From: Myoxocephalus aenaeus
Taxonomy: Eukaryota > Chordata > Actinopteri > Perciformes > Cottidae
DNA: 64,000 nucleotides
Reading direction: 5' to 3'
Assembly: GCA_038501785.1 (NCBI GenBank)
Contig: JBAMJR010000154.1
Coordinates: 9,721,001 to 9,785,000, forward strand
Both the position numbers and the translations under genes were made by a program. Positions within the stretch are counted from its first letter, which is position 1, and every line of letters starts with the position of its first letter. Of this stretch, positions 1-14,140 are shown one piece after another. The notes below the pieces were generated by a model. That model saw only the letters and a program-made list of their open reading frames with translations. It was not told the origin of the DNA and made no database searches.

Positions 1-49
<49 letters not shown>
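1..49. repeat. (CA)n microsatellite at window edge
   Basis: At least 24 CA units; the array continues beyond the left edge, so its length is unknown. Confidence 0.97.
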
Positions 50-51
<2 letters not shown>

Positions 52-156
52 TCGTCTGTCCGGTAATCAGCGCAGAGTCTGGACCCTCGAAGAACTTTGG
101 TGATGACATAACATCAGGTTGAGTAGATATGCCAGGCTAAGCTGATGCTGCTGCAG

Positions 157-160
<4 letters not shown>

Positions 161-198
<38 letters not shown>
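161..198. repeat. (AC)19 microsatellite
   Basis: A pure AC array directly preceded by a short CTG/CAG palindrome-like stretch (141-160). Confidence 0.97.
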
Positions 199-2643
199 TC
201 TTTCTCACGGCCCACATGGGCTGACTTCTGGGACAGGTACGGGGAACAGAGCGGACATTCCTCAAAATACAGCCCCCTCCCCTCCACCGATCTAGGACGA
301 AGAGAAAAACAGACAATGACAAGTGGCTGGTGCAGAGCGGCTAAGACAGTAATCCGAGGACAGAGACCACAAAATAAATAAATAAAATAAATAAATAGGC
401 TTTGTCAAATGACCGTGAGGCTTGACCATGACAAACGGCTGTGTTGTGTGTTTAGGGGTGCCTCGTCCCTTTCACTCATCCAGATAAAAGTTGGCGAGGG
501 TGTGAAGTGCAGCTCTCTCTCTCTGCGGCTAAGTATGGAAATGTGTTTAGCGGCAGACTTGAGAGGAGTTGATTGGTGGTGGTGGTGGGGGAGGGTTCTC
601 CCTGAGCACTGTGCTATCCCTGGGAGAGCGAGGCCAGGTAGTTAATAGGGGTCAGAGCTAGGGCTGAAGTGTAAATTGGCAGGGGTGCATCAATTAGAGG
701 GTGGCAGAGGCTAGGATAAGGAGAGAGGAGAGAGGAGCTAGATGGGGCAGGAGACAAGCATATAATGTGTGTCGCCGCTGTGAGCGGCGGCAGGAGGTCC
801 GTCCAAAAGGAAGGGAGGAGAAAAAAGATAGAGAAAGAAAAAAAGAGAAGCCGAAACATTGCAGAAATTAAAAACGAGACAAAGCGCCGTCTTCGCGCTC
901 CGTGTCTGGAATGAGATTCCATCACTCAGAAGAGCTTCGGGCTCGGCGTGTCGGAGTGGGCACACGCGTGTTTCCTCGGGAGGAAAACTACACATGTGCG
1001 TCTTTTTTTCTGTTTCTCCTTCTTCTCTGTTCTCGAGTGTCCGCCTCTATTTGCATGAAAGTTATAGAAGCAATCAGCCAGCCCACCGGGAGACACGAGA
1101 AGCACTTCAACATATGTAGAATTACGGGAGAAAATAACTCAAGTGGGGCCTCCTTTCTCTTTTTTTCTCTCTCTCTCTCTCCTGTTTGTGTGCCGGCGGT
1201 GCCCTCTCGCCCCCCGCCGTTCTTCGCGTACGCGAGCGGGGGGGGGGGGCTCGTTCAAAAGGGGAGATATTCGATTACGTCGGCGCTCACCTATCCGAGT
1301 GATCCGAATGATTTGAACAGTGAGCATCGTCGGAGCAGACGGGCACTACGGAGCTTACATTTACAATCTTATACCGTTTAAGTGTATATTGGAAGAAAAA
1401 GAAGAAGAAAAAAAAGACAATCTCACTTATTGAACACATTCACCCTGGAGGGCAAACTGCTACGGTAATGAACACCGCGCTCTCGGAGAATCACAGTGTC
1501 CTTCATCCCGCTGTAGTGGGGGATGAAGGAGGGATCTGGCCCGACGCACAGAACCCAGAGAAGAAGAGAGGAAAGTAGAGCGTTTCAGAAAGACCCCATA
1601 AACCTGTAAACAGAGTCCGTGGAGCAGATAAATTATGAACGCCACACAATGCAATTAAAGCCAAATTCGATTCTAGAGCACATTGTCCATCTGTCACGCT
1701 GAAACAGAAGCCGAGGACCTCCGTTATTACCCAATCCCGGCTCCCGTTAATTTGCTTGCTGGGGAGATGTTTTTGGAGTTTCTCGGAGCGGGGGCCCCGT
1801 CCTCTGAGAAAACAGCCTCCAGATGCTCCATATCAAAGTGACCCCCCCCCCCACCTCCTCCTCCAATGAGAATATGTCAAGAGTTATTTAGTTACAACAA
1901 CATAACAGCAACGTCCTACGATCGACGTTCCACGAGCGTCCGCCTACCGAAATGATCAATGAGGAGGGGGACAACAGAAAGAAACGGGCGTCTTCTGATC
2001 ACATCCCACGTCTTTAGAGGGCGACTAACCGGCCCCCCCAACAGGTGAGGAAACAACAGCTGATGCAGTCACAGCGTGCAGCTAAGGTCTTTCGTCAGGC
2101 TCGGAGGATCGCTGCGCTCGCTTCCTCGGCGCCGGCGACGCGGAGGCGCTCCTCCTCCCTAATCCTGTTTGGCCACTTTAGGATGGGGAGATAGAGATCT
2201 GTGCCCCCCAAATATCTGAGAGTGTGTAGAAAGAGGAGGGGGTGTTCAAGGGACTGAGCTTTCGCTGCTTTAAGCCAGCGGGTGAAAAAGAAAAAAAGAA
2301 AGAATCATCTTCAAAGGTAGAAGAGTGTGTCAATTTAAAAATCAGAAATGTATCTGGCATCTTTATGCTTCTTAAACTACAATGCATCTCGGGCTGATTA
2401 GAGCACATCAAAGGCGGCTCCATTCGTTCCTCAGAGCAACGAGGGGGGGGGGGGGATTTTTTAATTGCCAAGTGTTAAAACCTCACAGTTAAAGGCTCTG
2501 TGCCAAACACCGCAGCCCAAACCCCCAAACCCAAACCAGACCAGACCATTAAGGCCGGCGCACGGACCAGCGCTAACAAGTGTGACGCATCAAAAAATGT
2601 ATACAAATTTGAAAAGCTGTCCACGTTTGTTGGAGTTTTTTTC

Positions 2644-2646
<3 letters not shown>

Positions 2647-2687
<41 letters not shown>
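2647..2687. repeat. (TC)n microsatellite
   Basis: A pure TC array of 41 bp, followed after 24 bp by a T18 run (2712-2729) and at 2819-2849 by a CA array, forming a cluster of simple repeats within about 200 bp. Confidence 0.97.
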
Positions 2688-2690
<3 letters not shown>

Positions 2691-2816
2691 CACCGAGAGC
2701 AACGATCATTCTTTTTTTTTTTTTTTTTTGCTTAGACAAACAAGATTCTGACAGTGGACATAAATATATACATAAACAAGTGTGCTTACACACACAGAGA
2801 TACATTCAGCCTCCCT

Positions 2817-2850
<34 letters not shown>

Positions 2851-3565
2851 AGCGAGGTGTCAGCGTGTCAGAAAGGGCTGTGCCTGCCATGATAAGAGGC
2901 TGACAATGATACTGTACAGCTATTAGGCTGGAAATAGGCTGCCAATACAAACAGCGGTCGGGCCAGCCCATTGTCAGGCTGTGGCTTCACAGCGGAGCCC
3001 GAAGAACTCCGTCAATCGCACTTCTCAAGGTGGTTTCCTGAGCCCACATTGTTTCCCTGCAAAATACTGGAGCGTTAATAAAGAAAGATAAACAGGTTGG
3101 AAAAGGTGTGACAGTAAGTGAGCAGATAAAGCGTGCACACGCACACGCACACTACACCCTGTGTAACAAGCACAGAGCCTCCTTTTTCCTTTTTTTTCTA
3201 CGAGCCCCTCAGAGTAACAACCATGTCTAATTAAAATTCACACTTTAACCACAAAACGTGTGTGTGTGTGTGTGTGTGTGTGGGGGGGGGCAAACCAAAC
3301 AAGCCATCTTTTTTTTAGAAGAATCCCGTCCGTCCTCGCCCCGGTCGTGAGTTTCAGACAAACATCGCGATACGCCGAGAGTGGCGCGCGCACACACACG
3401 TTCATTAAAAAAGCCCCCGATAGACGAACAGACCTATCAGGGATTAAATGTGCATCAGCGGCGGAAAGAGCAGTTGAGGGGTCCCTCAGGGGGATTCATG
3501 AAACACAGACTTTTCATAGAGGAGTCGTCGCGGCCCTGAGGGTGAGGGCAGGGGAGGAGGCGGTG

Positions 3566-3567
<2 letters not shown>

Positions 3568-3601
<34 letters not shown>

Positions 3602-3816
3602 AGAGAAGAAAGGGGCCAGCAGCAGGATGTCATGTGTGGGACCGCCGCGTCACTGACCTCTCATTTCATACTTTAATAAAGTCGCACCCAGGTGTCCTTG
3701 ATGCCTTGCAGTCGCCTGGGGCTCCGGGTAAAGCTAAACAGGAGGCGGCCACAACATAATTCTCTTCCCCTCTCTTGTGTTCCCTCCGTGGCGTTGTGTT
3801 ATATATCAATGGGCGT

Positions 3817-3855
<39 letters not shown>
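3568..3855. repeat. TG array and CA array in inverted arrangement
   Basis: A 34-bp GT array (3568-3601) and a 38-bp CA array (3818-3855) flank 216 bp of unique sequence, with a further GT array at 3258-3282. The GT and CA arms are complementary on one strand. Confidence 0.9.
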
Positions 3856-3858
<3 letters not shown>

Positions 3859-4598
3859 GCGCTCCTGCCAGTGCACACAAGGCATACAATGCTCGACGTT
3901 TAATGGCGGCCTGATTTAAGGCCTCTGGATCCGGATGCAACTCGTGCTCTCTGGGTTTGAGGAACACCCGGCTGTTTCCCCACTCAAGTCCTCTCAGAGT
4001 CGTCAACTTGAGCAACGCAAAGAAACGCCGTTGCATCAATCCTGCCGCTGCACGCGGTCTGTCCGTCCTGCCGGTGGTGTGGTGTGGTGTGGTGTGTGTG
4101 TGTGGGGGGGGTTGTGCCGTGTCACCTCGGGTTTCATGATTTACTATCATGTGCGGTTGGTCACAGGAAATTGGAACAGCGCCGACTTTGCTTTCTGAAT
4201 TGTGGTCGTTTTTTTTTTTTTTCCCCCGTCGAGGAGAGAGAAAAAAAAAAGGAGAAGAAACCAGAAGCAGATTATCTCGATGAGAAGGCGGCCGATTTGG
4301 AGATGTACAGTGCGCAATATGTTATCGCAACACGGTCGCCGGGGCCCAGACAGCTGCTATCTGTCATAAACTCTCGGCTATTGTTGGCCCGCGCCACGCG
4401 GCAAACATGTGACCTGACCGAGATGAGCAGCCGCCGAGCAAATAGGGAGTGGAACGGTGTCATTTTTAATAAAGCTGTTTTATGGACCCCCAGTCAACAG
4501 AGCCAGAGGAGCGGGGCTCGAAACTTCCTCGCGCAAACGATGTGGCAGCAGGAGTTTCATAACTTCCTCTGCTCAGACAAGCCTGTGGCAAGTCTCCT

Positions 4599-4605
<7 letters not shown>

Positions 4606-4649
<44 letters not shown>
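4606..4649. repeat. (AG)22 microsatellite
   Basis: A pure AG array, followed 140 bp further on by a 49-bp GT array at 4789-4837 and a G-rich tail to about 4859. Confidence 0.97.
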
Positions 4650-4652
<3 letters not shown>

Positions 4653-4786
4653 GGGGGGGTGGTAAAAAAATAAATAACCTCAGCCTTATCAAGATTTCAC
4701 AGAGACATTTCTTTAATTAGTTTTAATATTTCTTGTTTAGATAATGTCAGCCAATTGACAATTCGGTCCCAAACGGAACAGGAGGG

Positions 4787-4788
<2 letters not shown>

Positions 4789-4837
<49 letters not shown>
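4789..4837. repeat. (GT)24 microsatellite
   Basis: A pure GT array that runs into a G-rich stretch of about 20 bases. Confidence 0.97.
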
Positions 4838-4838
<1 letters not shown>

Positions 4839-5339
4839 AGGGGGGGCGGGCGGGGGGGGTAGAGACTCTGCACTTCTCAGATACAGAGCAAATGGCTGAT
4901 TAAAAAGATTGCTTACCTCGTCTGATTTAAATGCACGTGCAAATCGTGCAAATCGTCATCGCGCCGTTTCGGCGGAAACAATTTCCCCGCGTACGTTTCG
5001 GTTAGCACGTTTTCAATAAAAAAAAAATGACGTTTTCTCTTTGCTGAGATCTCAGACAAAACGAGCTAGGGCCTCAACTCTCCCTAAAAAAAGAAAACGA
5101 GGGCGACGAGCATCTGGGGCGACGAGCCCCCCCGCCTCCGGAACAAAGACGTCTATCTATATTTTTCCTAGATTACCAGTAAAGATTGCGCGCATGAGGG
5201 AGCACTTAGAACACCAAAGGTTTGGAGCCGATACTGTAGCCTACCTGCATGTAACCCGTCTCTCCTCTAATCTTTGCATTTCCACAATCCTCACTCCCAC
5301 ATTAACACAATCTCCGGCTTTTGTACTCATGTCGCCTAT

Positions 5340-5361
5340 CCCCCCCCCCCCCCCCCCCCCC
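5340..5361. repeat. C22 homopolymer
   Basis: Twenty-two consecutive C. Further C-rich runs lie at 5417-5430, and a CT array follows at 5490-5520. Confidence 0.95.
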
Positions 5362-5485
5362 GAAACACACCTTCTCTCCTCACCGGGCAGCAGGTGTTGA
5401 GTGGTTGTGGTTAGCCCCCCCCCCTCCCCCTGCCTACTTCCTACCCGTCCGTCTCACTGAAGCTCTCTTTCCCTTTCTGTCTTTC

Positions 5486-5522
<37 letters not shown>

Positions 5523-5992
5523 CAGCTGGTAGGAGGAGGGAGGACGCTATAACAGCTGCACATGAGGGCGGATGGAAAAAAAAGAGAGGAAAAAGCACAC
5601 AGGCAAACAGCTCCAATCCCCTCAGGGTTGTCAACTCCAATCCCCCCCCCCCAAAAAAAAAACCTCTGGTGTTTTTTTAACCAGGCAAACAGGGAGAAGT
5701 GTTGCGGTCGGAAGACACCCGTTCCATTAGTCCTACCTGGTGACCTCAGCCACCGCGAGCGGGTTTAGGCTCCCCGGAGGCGCTCTGTGTGGAGCGGCCC
5801 GGTAGCCTGCATGAGAAGTGTCCACTTAAATCCACTTACTACCATTTAATAATTTCCAGTTTGAAAAACATGTCACTTCCAAATGGAAATTTCGCTGGAG
5901 GTACTTACATCTGTTGGAGAGAAACACAAAACATCGGACACCGGCGGGGCGCTTTTCTTTTTCTTTTCCTCCAGCCCTCTCAAAGTCTGAGC

Positions 5993-6003
5993 TGTGTGTG
6001 TGC

Positions 6004-6039
<36 letters not shown>
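5993..6039. repeat. Interrupted TG microsatellite
   Basis: A TG array with a GCGC interruption near its 5' end. Confidence 0.95.
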
Positions 6040-6040
<1 letters not shown>

Positions 6041-8690
6041 CCGTTTTCACAAACAGCATCAAAATACATGAGATCGGCTCTCGGGCTTTGTTTGGCCCTG
6101 GCAAGGTTAGGCCAGCCTCATTCCAAATTTCCTGAGGGGGGAACAGAGAGAGGAGAAGGAGGGAAAAAAAAAAACGATTCCATGCAGATAAATCACTCGC
6201 AGCAGATCAAAAGACAAATCAGCGGCAAAGACAAAAGATGCTGACTTGCAGAGAACAATGGAGACAGGGATACGCAGGTATCAGAGGAGCCGGCCCTAAG
6301 ATCCCCGGCTCCGCTCAATCAAACCTGCTAACCGCTGGTTTGCATACTAGGTCAAACCCAACTCTGCTTCTGCAGCACAGAATGTGTTTAAACTCATGTT
6401 GGCTATTTCTTCTTTTCTTGTTTTAACGGACGAGGTGCGATGGGGCTGCTGAGCTCTGACTGTTTAGTTTTGTAGAAGTAGGATTGAGTTGGCGGCTTTG
6501 CAAAGTCACCTTCTAGGTCGGATTCAACAGACACCCGGAGAGCGGGATACGCCCGTGGGTTCGAAAAATGAAAGTGTGTGTGGGGAGGAAACTATTTGAT
6601 ATAGAGCACGTGGGTATATCTGCGTCTGATGTACGCGTCCGGGCCTTCCCGGGGAGAAGTTGCGTCCCGCGCAGCCCTTCACGCATCGCGGCACACCACC
6701 GTCTTCTATTAACTTCCTCAACGCGAGCGATAAATAAATATATGGAATCCAGGACTCTTTATCTCATCACTTTGGAGAAGAGCGAGGCCGTCCGAGAGGA
6801 CGAGAGGGTGGGGAGGGAGGGGGTCCTTCACCAAATATTCTCTTTTGATCAAGCTGCTTCAGGGATATCAGAGGAGGCAACGCGTCATTATTACAGTTCT
6901 CTTGTTTAAAAACCCACGAAAAACAGAACAATTCTCACAAAAAGGGGAGGAAAAGCACCTTGTGATTTAGCTTTAAAGCACAATTTATAATGTGGAGGAC
7001 TAAATCACTGACAGTCACTATTTGATCCCCTCCTCTGAGATCTGTATGATAAAGCATCAATTTAGATCGAGGTGATATGAAAGAGAAATATAAAACAGGA
7101 TATTTTGTTTGGCCCAAAGGGGGGTGTGGGGGTGTGGGGGGGAGCTGATGCATTTGAGATGAACAAAAAAAGATATCGAAATTAACGTGCCGAGCATCGG
7201 CGCGGCCGCAATTGACCCGTGAAGCGTGCTCAGCGGCAGCCGTTTGAAATGGAGGCGGAGCTCACCCCACCGAACCTGCCCGAACTCCTCGAAACACGTC
7301 GACCGCACGTCTTGACATCGGGCTTTATTCATATCGGATGGAGGGGTCGATAAGGTCAAGGGATTTACCTCGTGGAGTTGGATGGAGGGTTCGAGCCCCA
7401 TTCAGAGTTACAACGCAGCAGTTAAACCCGAGCCGGGTCGCCCCCCCCCCCCCCCCCTCTACGCTCCGCACTCCCCTGCCGCTATCTGCAGTCCAAACAA
7501 GTGAGATGTGATACCGCTGCTCTGGCCTCGGAGGGGGCGGGGGGGGGGGGACGAGCCCCCGCTGCCACAACAAAGACAGGAAATTCGGCATAGATTCCTA
7601 CTTCTCTCTTTTCTCCTGCCTCTCTATACCTAACAATGCCGGTAATGGAGAGAGAACAGTGCCCGGGGCTGGCAGAGACACCTGCGACATATTTTCTCTC
7701 CCCCGCCCTCCCCCACCTCACTCCCGCCGCCGCCTAACACCCTCCCCGCTCTTCGCCACCCCCCTCGACATTAAAGTCCTTCACAGAAATCAGAATTTAA
7801 TAAATCACCCCAGAGCCTGACAGAGTTTATCTCCGGGGGTCGCCTCCACTGTGCGGAGACTCACAGACAGACAAAGCCCGGCCCGATAAGATGTGAAATG
7901 AAATACAGTTAGCAGTTTGAGACAAAGGAGGGAGAGTGTCACACCGAGCTTTGTGCGCCGTAAACGGCTGGCTGCTAGTCGGGGCGCACATACGCGTGCG
8001 TGCACGTGCACGCGCACACGCAAGCGAGCGAGCGAGCGCGTGCACGAGCGCCGCGGAGACAGCGGGGGTGATTCATTTCAGGTTTCCTCTCACATTTAGC
8101 CTCATTTGCATCATCCACTGTCAACATATCGCCTCTCCCAGATACGTTGGAAGAGCTTTCATTAGACGTCCAGGGGATGACATCCTTTTTACCCAGATGC
8201 GCCATTATTAATCACGGGCTCCACTCTGGATGTGGACTCATCTCCATCACGGATCGGCCGCTATCTGCCCGCGTTTCCTCCTTTTCATCCGGCAGACGTC
8301 CCTGACACCAGCCATCACTGCGAGCTAAAGGAGACTTATGGGAGCGTGTTGGGGCTCAGGCGAACCTTATGAATGCGGTGCATGAGCGTTTAGTGCTGAG
8401 AGGATATAAATGTGAGGATTTGCCCACGACGCTGGCGGGCTCCGTCAGAGCAAACCCGCCGTACGGCGCGCCGACTCGGGGGCTCTGCAGGAACAATTAG
8501 GCACTTAAGGAAATGAAACGGGCGATATTGAAATCGCTGAACGAGTGCGGCGCTTACGTGCGAGTATACAGTTATGTTATTTCCAATTAGCCGCGGTCTC
8601 CAGTTCACATCAGGATATGGCCGACCTCAGCTGTTCGACGCAGGATTTCTTTTTTTTCTCCCCTGCCCGGTAGTTAAGAGAACGCACAGT

Positions 8691-8788
8691 CAGGTTTCCA
8701 AGCTGTGCGGGTTGCTTAATAGGCTTAGCCTGGTCGTCTCAGGTTTCCAAGCTGTGCGGGTTTGCTTAATAGGCTTAGCCTGGTCGTC
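8691..8788. repeat. 49-bp tandem duplication in dach1 intron 1
   Basis: Two head-to-tail copies begin CAGGTTTCCAAGCTGTGCGG at 8691 and 8740 and both end at TAGCCTGGTCGTC. They differ by one T in the GGGTTGC/GGGTTTGC run. The near-identity means the duplication is recent or an assembly artefact. Confidence 0.95.
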
Positions 8789-9131
8789 GGACCTGACCTT
8801 TCCCTTTTCCACAATACCGAGGCCCGTCGGGCTCGGGGGCCCCGCTCTGGCACCCGCGGGCGAAGCCTAATCTGCTCCAACTCCGGACGGCCCTCGTCCT
8901 CCGCCGCTCCGACTGCTGAGACAAACGCTGCCAAGGAACTGTCAACGGTGGGGGGGCCCTTACTGGGGGCCCCTCAGGAGCCCATCGGGGGGGGGGGGTC
9001 CAGAGGCACCGGCGCGCTCAAGAGTGCCGCTCGGCGGAATGCCGGGAATGACAGGAATGCCGGGTCCCGACGACGCATCCTGATAACATTCTACATCTAA
9101 GAACACGGTTAGCGGCCTCTGTGGTCTGATT

Positions 9132-9156
9132 GGGGGGGGGGGGGGGGGGGGGGGGG
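9132..9156. repeat. G25 homopolymer
   Basis: Twenty-five consecutive G, long enough to be G-quadruplex-prone and to stall polymerases. A CA array follows at 9244-9277. Confidence 0.95.
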
Positions 9157-9241
9157 AGAAAAAAAACGGGGCTGCTGGGTATTGTAGGCCTGTCATTAAA
9201 ATGCAGCAGCTTGTCATTTGGACTAACCCCATCCTGAACCT

Positions 9242-9278
<37 letters not shown>

Positions 9279-9570
9279 CCATTGAATATAAACAATGAGT
9301 CACTTAGGGCCCCGGGTACGGTAGCCAACCGAGGGCCGCTCCTAGGAAGTGCGGTGGACTCGGGGTCTCCTTACAGCCACACACCTTCCTTTCATCTCAA
9401 GCTGCAGTAAAAAAAAAATACTCGCGGAGCATCGATTCAAGTGATATGAGCCTGATATCCCACAATGCAACAATGAAAAGCAAACAGCACAGCCGTGAGA
9501 AGCGGGGTTCTACATATGTCAATGCCACGCATTTAAATATGGAGAGCAAAACAGTGCTGTCCATGCACGT

Positions 9571-9572
<2 letters not shown>

Positions 9573-9613
<41 letters not shown>
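9573..9613. repeat. (AC)20 microsatellite
   Basis: A pure AC array in dach1 intron 1. Confidence 0.97.
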
Positions 9614-9614
<1 letters not shown>

Positions 9615-11473
9615 TAAGAGCCCCAAGCACACAAAGCCCATTGCTGTGGCGAGAGCATGTCACATAAAGGAAGAGATAAAGAAATGCATCTGAACCCAAA
9701 TGTATCCGTCGCCGCATTACTTCAACTTTTCTAAGTGTTTGATCTGTGCAGGCGCTGACAAGGCAGTTCATTCTTTTCCAAATATTCTTCTTTGTTTTAT
9801 TTATTTTTCTCCCCCCCCCCCCCTGCTTTGGTTCAAATGATGGGCTGTGGAAAGGTTCCTCTTTCTTCTCCCGCGCAAGTGAACTGCACAAAAGAAGTGT
9901 TTGATCTCCCCGAAACGCGATCTGTATTTCTAGCATTGTCTCCAGTTGCTACTGTGGCGTCTTAAAGGTCAGGAGTGAAAGGCCATTTGATAACTACAGA
10001 AAGACCTTTTTGGATTTATTACGCCGCCTTTCATCTCCTTCTTTTCCTGCGGAGGTTAAAACAAAAGCAGTGCATCCTTTTGAAAAGAAAAAAAAGAAAA
10101 AGAGAAAAGGATAAAAATGGATCGCTTTGGAGCCTCAAGCCTTCTCTCTTCTTCTTCTTCTTCTTCTTCTTCTTCTTTTTTTTTTCGGTCACTGGGAGAT
10201 CCAGTGTACGAGGAATTCTTGAGGGATGTGTTTCTGAGAAGACGAGTCTTCTTAAGCACAATTAGCATATGTCCTCTCAACCTTGTAGCAAAACCTCTCA
10301 ATGAGACCCTGAATCCTATTGAGATATTATTACCACTCAAAACAGGTCACATGACACAAAACATCTGAGGCGTGCGCCCGTACAGGTGCACAGGCCCACG
10401 CGCACAGCGTTCACAGCTCAATGACACCCACTACCCGCTGAATATTCCTTTCTTTTTAATGGTAACCTTGGGAGACGGGCTGCACCGGCGCAACACTTAA
10501 CAGCCACTAGTCTGAGAAAAATGTTTTTGATATGCTTGTGTCATTTAATCATCCGCCATTCTGCCGAGGCTGCGCGGGACAATTTTGCAGGATATTAACT
10601 CCCGACTAAACCCTGGCTTGTATCATTTGTGGGGCCAGTCAAGCAGGAGTCCCAGGAGGAGCGGAGACTTCCTCCTCACAGTCGTAGTAATCTAAGCCTG
10701 ACTGGACGTGCACGCACGCACACACACACACACACACACACAGCCAATAGACAGGTAGAATGATCCATAAAGGGATAAAGGAATCAGGAAATGTGAAGCA
10801 CAAATGAAGCCCTTTTACTGACAGCCACAGCGGTAAAAGGATGAGTGTATTTGTGATTTGAGTGATCAGGTAACAACAAAAGAACAGCCAGTAATATATA
10901 TATGTAAACTTATATATATATATATATAATTCACAGACAGACCAAATTACTTCCCTTTTCTTTTTATTTCCACACCAAAGTCAGAGATTGAAGAGCATTC
11001 GTAAAAAATGTCACTTTAACGTGATCCATTTGGACAGCTCACATTGCTTAATGGGGTAGGAAATTCATTTTTTTTTCTGCTGTGGAACAGACATAGTGGA
11101 TGATGTGATTCTATGCAAAATATATGAAGCCATTACTAGAAAAATGCATGAGTTTCAGTAGTTGGTTGGGGTTGGTGGGGGTGAGAAAGTATCTCATTGC
11201 ACGGAGGCTCTCCCTATTCTTTACCAGGCAGCGTCTCTCTCACACACAATGCAAAAAGACAGCAAAGACAACTGATGAAAACCATTTTTGTTCCATCACA
11301 AAGAACTAGGTCACCCTCTCATAATTGTCAATCATGCAATAAATCTCTCTGTGGCACAAATGAATACGGCATTGGAAATGAGACAAAGCTTATTGGCATG
11401 CTATGTCAGCTTGACTCAATTCATCCTCCTTTTCCCACGAGGCCGCTCATATGTGAAGTTGTGCGAGGGTCTG

Positions 11474-11506
<33 letters not shown>

Positions 11507-12657
11507 GTCTGTCTCACTCACTCTCCCTCTCTCGCCGGGCAACTCGCACACACACACGCACACACACACACACGAGCGCTCACACGCCACTAATGTGAGG
11601 AGTTAGGCAGGGGTTAATGTATGTGGACAAACCATTTCAGCCGAGGGCCGCATTATTATCCGTGTTTATTTCCATAGCCAACATGTCTCACTGTATTTTC
11701 TGCATTGCTGTGGAGTTACTGGGAACACACACATACACACACACACACACTGACACACACAGTACCAGCGCTTTGCTTTCAAGGCGTTAGAGCACGCATG
11801 GACAGAGTTTTGACGACTTGAGATCACAGCTAAAGTGATTTCCATCGCACAAATGTAGCTTTTTTTCCGTTCCGCGTCTTCACGTCCACGACAACGAGTT
11901 CTCAATCTCGTCTTTTTTTCTTTCATCCCGGTGCTCACGCCGCCTGAAACCGAACAGACTTTTTTTCCTCCCTGCTGAACCTCATGCCAGGTGCGCGGGG
12001 TTTACAGCGGTCTGTTCCCCGCGTTATCTGATTGGCCCGGGAGCTTTGGCTCGACACAGCGCTACAGCTCCATCCGAGCCGAGGTTTGTGTCACGTCTCC
12101 AAAGGACCCGACTGTCACTCTTTAAGAGGAGGGTAATAATAGCCGGGGCGCCACAGCAAGTGGTGGCACAGGCGATTTTAAAGAAACATCGGGGAGACGG
12201 TGACATTTGAGTCTACGAGGAGAGAAACCTAAGCGCTGCAACCAATAAAGGCTCCCACCAATACTCTCACGAGGGCTTTAGAACAGGGAGGGGGCTGAGC
12301 GGTAAAAGAGAGATGTCAGTGTTAGATGAAAATGTGTTGACCTGGTGATATTGATACCCCGCGCTCATAACCTCTACAGGTGTGCCGCGCCGTCAGGAAG
12401 CAGCCCTGGGTGCGGCCATCGCTGCGGCTAACTGACAAAATTGCAAAGCTGATCGTTTTACAGTTCACCCAATGAGCTGCATGTCCACTTTCCACTGCTG
12501 ACAGCTGGACGGATGCTGTGTTGACACCACGGCTACCGGAGGAATAAAGCATTCACACGGCACAGATCCTTCTGTGTTTATTTTTATGCCTTTAACATTT
12601 GTGTTCTTTTATATTTTCAACCTGAATTGGAAAAGTAGGTTGTAAAAAAAAAAAAGC

Positions 12658-12688
<31 letters not shown>

Positions 12689-13734
12689 TTATTATTCTTT
12701 TTAATTATTATTATTTGATGGTACGACTTCTTGCTTCTTCTTTTTTTTTTTTCTCCTTGATTTTCTAATTTAAGAAATGTTCAGCTGACAGCGACCTTAA
12801 AGATTAATGACTGGATTTTGATTGAGCAGCTTTGGCGAGGCTAAAGGGATTTGAGAGACAGATCTGGAACAATCTGCTGATCGGCGTCCAACGCTGTGTT
12901 GCGAGAACCACTTATTTAGATATGACCTTTACATGTATGACGAGAACGATCTGAAGCTGTAGCGTGTGCCGACTGTCCAGAAATATGTGAAATATGTGGG
13001 GGAAAAAGACAAATTCATTTTGAATCACTTACTTTGACATCAGCATTGTTACCGCTATAACAGTTTACTCATGGTGGTTTAGCTTTATTTAAGCTTTTTA
13101 TTTAAGCTAAAATGATTTTTTTTTAAACCCCCTCAAACCTGAATTAAACATCAAGAGTGTGAAGCTCCAAAAAGCAGACGCGAGAGAGCAGTTTAGTGTG
13201 CAGCCTGCTGGCCCAACAGGAACTCATTTTGTGCACATTGTTAGTTATAATCCGATGCAACAAATTGACTGCATAAAGTGTTTCTGGTGTCTAAGTGAAT
13301 TCAGACTTCACGTAAATAGCTGTGGGGCCGTTTTCTTAGTTTTTTTTCCCCTCCATCAGAAGGTATTGACTAAGCAGATGCTTTGAACCACCATAGAATG
13401 TGCTGCTAGTCTCAAGTGTCATTAGCTTCGGGGCTTTTTCAGCTAGCGCCAGGTAAAGATTAGATAACAATCAGCCCTTTAATAGATACTGTTGGAGGCA
13501 CCGGAGCCGTTCCCGTGCTGTGCCGTTCATCTGAAGCTCACAACAGAGGAAGAAGCGAGTGGAAGCCGATGTCATTTCCTCCCTGATTCATTCCCTGTGA
13601 TGTACCCGCCGAGCCCAGCGAGCGACGCGGCCGCTGTTAGGTTACACGTGGCTGTTCCCCGTGTCAATGCACGGCGTGTCGGCCTGTGTTCGGGCAGGTC
13701 CAACTACAAGTTGGAATGGAAGCTTTTTCGAAAG

Positions 13735-14140
13735 CGGGGCATTTATTTGTATAGCACCTTTCAACAACAAGGCAGTTATAATTAAAAAAAACAGTGCATA
13801 ACTAGAGCAGCAGAGCATACGTGTGTTTTGGCACCCACGCGCCATTCGGTGCTTCATAAACCAACGCTGGTATTTATAAAAATCAACCCTCTCCTGGTCT
13901 TCGTGAGTTCTCCATCAGCTGCATCTGTCTGATCGACACACAGCCTGACAGCGGTCGAGGCTACTGGAGGTATTGACAGTGTGGGCTCCTTTTTCTAAAT
14001 CCTGCCGAGGCTATCGTCTCCACAAGCCTGAAAATCATTGATTTGTGAAACGCACTCGTATGCTTGTATGGGATCATAGTCGCTTGGGGATATTGGGATA
14101 TAAATCTGTGTGTCATCTGCGTAGAAACATTCTGCCACTA
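13735..14140 (+). repeat. Decayed teleost interspersed repeat (unclassified)
   Basis: The stretch starting CATTTATTTGTATAGCACC and the later ATCTGTGTGTCATCTGCGTA match, from memory, phrases seen repeatedly in teleost dispersed repeats. The copy is degraded, has no coding potential, and its ends are uncertain. A search against a fish repeat library would settle both identity and boundaries. Confidence 0.4.

Noticed and set aside
7310..7420. tRNA-like stretch with GGTTCGAGCCCC
   Set aside because: Only a B-box-like motif is convincing; no acceptor or anticodon stems could be drawn and no SINE body follows.
9397..9936. Minus-strand 179-codon frame
   Set aside because: It runs through a CA/TG array (Cys-Val repeats) and has no domain; a product of microsatellite and chance.
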